From an uncultured Myxococcales bacterium (lineage in GTDB: Bacteria > Myxococcota_A > UBA9042): a stretch of 8,517 bases of DNA. Where the stretch lies: contig CALGHC010000802.1 of NCBI GenBank assembly GCA_937915965.1, positions 1 through 8,517 of the forward strand. Reading direction: 5' to 3'. Made by a program: the position numbers and the translations under genes. This document shows, one piece after another, positions 7,890 through 8,517 of this stretch. The notes beneath the pieces are model-generated. The model searched no databases, was not told the DNA's origin, and saw nothing but the letters and a program-made list of their open reading frames with translations. The first letter of the stretch is position 1. Each line of letters starts with the position of its first letter.

Positions 7890-8517
7890 ATGAACAAGCG
7901 CACAACCTTGGACCGTCGAGCCATCGCCCTGGCCGTCGCTCTGGCCATCGCATGCTGCGCCGGGATGGTCGCTTGCAGCGCCCCCAAGGGACCGGTGACC
8001 CGCACGCTGATCGTCGAGCGCAAGGCGGCAGGCAGCTGCGGCGACAACATGACGATCTGGGAGCACCGCGACGACTCGGATCACGTCCGCCGGCGGTACT
8101 GCGAGGACGCGCTCGGCCGCTTGCAGGCGGTCGAAGAGAACCTGCTCGCCGACGGCCAACCGCTTGCGCGCGTCACCTGGCTCAACGGCCGTCGCGATGG
8201 TCCTGCGGTCACCTGGTTCGACAACGGCCAGCGCCGCGCGGAGGGCGCCCACCGCGAGGGCGTCGAGCACGGTGTGTGGCAGTGGTGGCGGCGCGATGGC
8301 AGCAAGGCCGGCGAGGCCGCCTGGCGTCACGGTACGCTCGATGGCTGGTCCCTGCAGTGGGACGAGGCCGGCGTCTTCCTCGGCGCGACCTGCTACGGCT
8401 ACGGCCGGGCGCTGACGCGTACCGATGACGAGAGGCGGGCGCGCTCGTCGGCATGTCCGCCAGCCGAGCCGCCGGCGCCAGCAGCGCCGGCGAACAAGAC
8501 GGCAGCCCCCGGCTCCT
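7890..8517 (+). CDS. Lipoprotein with MORN_2 (YwqK-like) repeats, 3' end outside window
   Basis: The frame opens at ATG 7890 with a good ribosome binding site and is still open after 209 codons at the right edge. The N-terminus is a lipoprotein signal: Lys3/Arg4, Arg9-Arg10, a hydrophobic core (11-28) and a lipobox-like MVAC with Cys29. Cys22 is a less likely site. Residues about 98-166 hold three MORN_2-like units of the form NG-x-x-x-G-x-x-x-x-W-x-x-x-G: LNGRRDGPAVTWFDNG, HREGVEHGVWQWWRRDG and RHGTLDGWSLQWDEAG. Four further cysteines (50, 71, 168, 189) would allow disulfides in the periplasm. The last visible part (190-209) is Pro/Ala-rich. Proteins with these repeats are often named YwqK family antitoxin, but that name does not establish a function and I see no toxin here. 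The role is unknown. It is likely expressed with nhaA. Confidence 0.85.
   Translation, partial: MNKRTTLDRRAIALAVALAIACCAGMVACSAPKGPVTRTLIVERKAAGSCGDNMTIWEHRDDSDHVRRRYCEDALGRLQAVEENLLADGQPLARVTWLNGRRDGPAVTWFDNGQRRAEGAHREGVEHGVWQWWRRDGSKAGEAAWRHGTLDGWSLQWDEAGVFLGATCYGYGRALTRTDDERRARSSACPPAEPPAPAAPANKTAAPGS

Noticed and set aside
7224..8330. 368-codon minus-strand open frame opposite nhaA and the lipoprotein gene
   Set aside because: Antisense shadow of two genes with clear family features. No ribosome binding site or motif.
7484..8428. 314-codon plus-strand frame overlapping the end of nhaA and the lipoprotein gene
   Set aside because: Arg-rich out-of-frame product. The in-frame lipoprotein from 7890 has a ribosome binding site, a lipobox and repeats.
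7890..8517. Toxin-antitoxin module, from the YwqK-like antitoxin name often given to MORN_2 proteins
   Set aside because: The protein has a lipoprotein signal, the neighbour is an ion antiporter, and no toxin gene is visible. The family name alone is not evidence.

Overview
The window is a strongly GC-rich bacterial chromosomal segment with five complete protein genes and one partial gene at each edge. A Gram-negative cell is suggested by a probable outer-membrane barrel protein and a lipoprotein. A class II HDAC-type deacetylase, low-complexity intergenic DNA and long antisense open frames would fit a large-genome deltaproteobacterial or myxobacterial lineage. That placement is inference only, because no 16S or other phylogenetic marker was tested.

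Layout, left to right: (1) the 3' end of an unrecognised gene (+, 2-400), followed by a possible intrinsic terminator. (2) prfC, peptide chain release factor 3 (+, 677-2263), behind a 276-bp leader that carries a G-quadruplex motif on the template strand. (3) An unrecognised exported, barrel-like protein (+, 2429-3187) with a clear ribosome binding site. (4) lepA, elongation factor 4 (-, 5013-3211), convergent with it. (5) A zinc-dependent HDAC/acetylpolyamine-amidohydrolase-superfamily deacetylase (-, 6184-5111), upstream of and co-oriented with lepA. The two are separated by a 97-bp gap filled largely by a G-rich hexamer repeat. (6) nhaA, a Na+/H+ antiporter (+, 6495-7886), divergent from the deacetylase across a 310-bp region that holds a nine-unit 11-12-bp tandem repeat. 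(7) A lipoprotein with MORN_2/YwqK-like repeats (+, 7890 to the window edge), three bases after the nhaA stop.

Two translational GTPases, RF3 (recycling of release factors) and EF4 (rescue and fidelity of elongation, ribosome biogenesis), lie within 1 kb of each other and point at each other. The deacetylase and lepA may share a transcript. nhaA and the lipoprotein look translationally coupled.

No mobile element, CRISPR array, tRNA or rRNA was seen. I do not see a new multi-gene system. The unusual material is the non-coding DNA: G-quadruplex motifs on the template strand just upstream of both GTPase genes, and a tandem repeat that fills the space between two putative divergent promoters.
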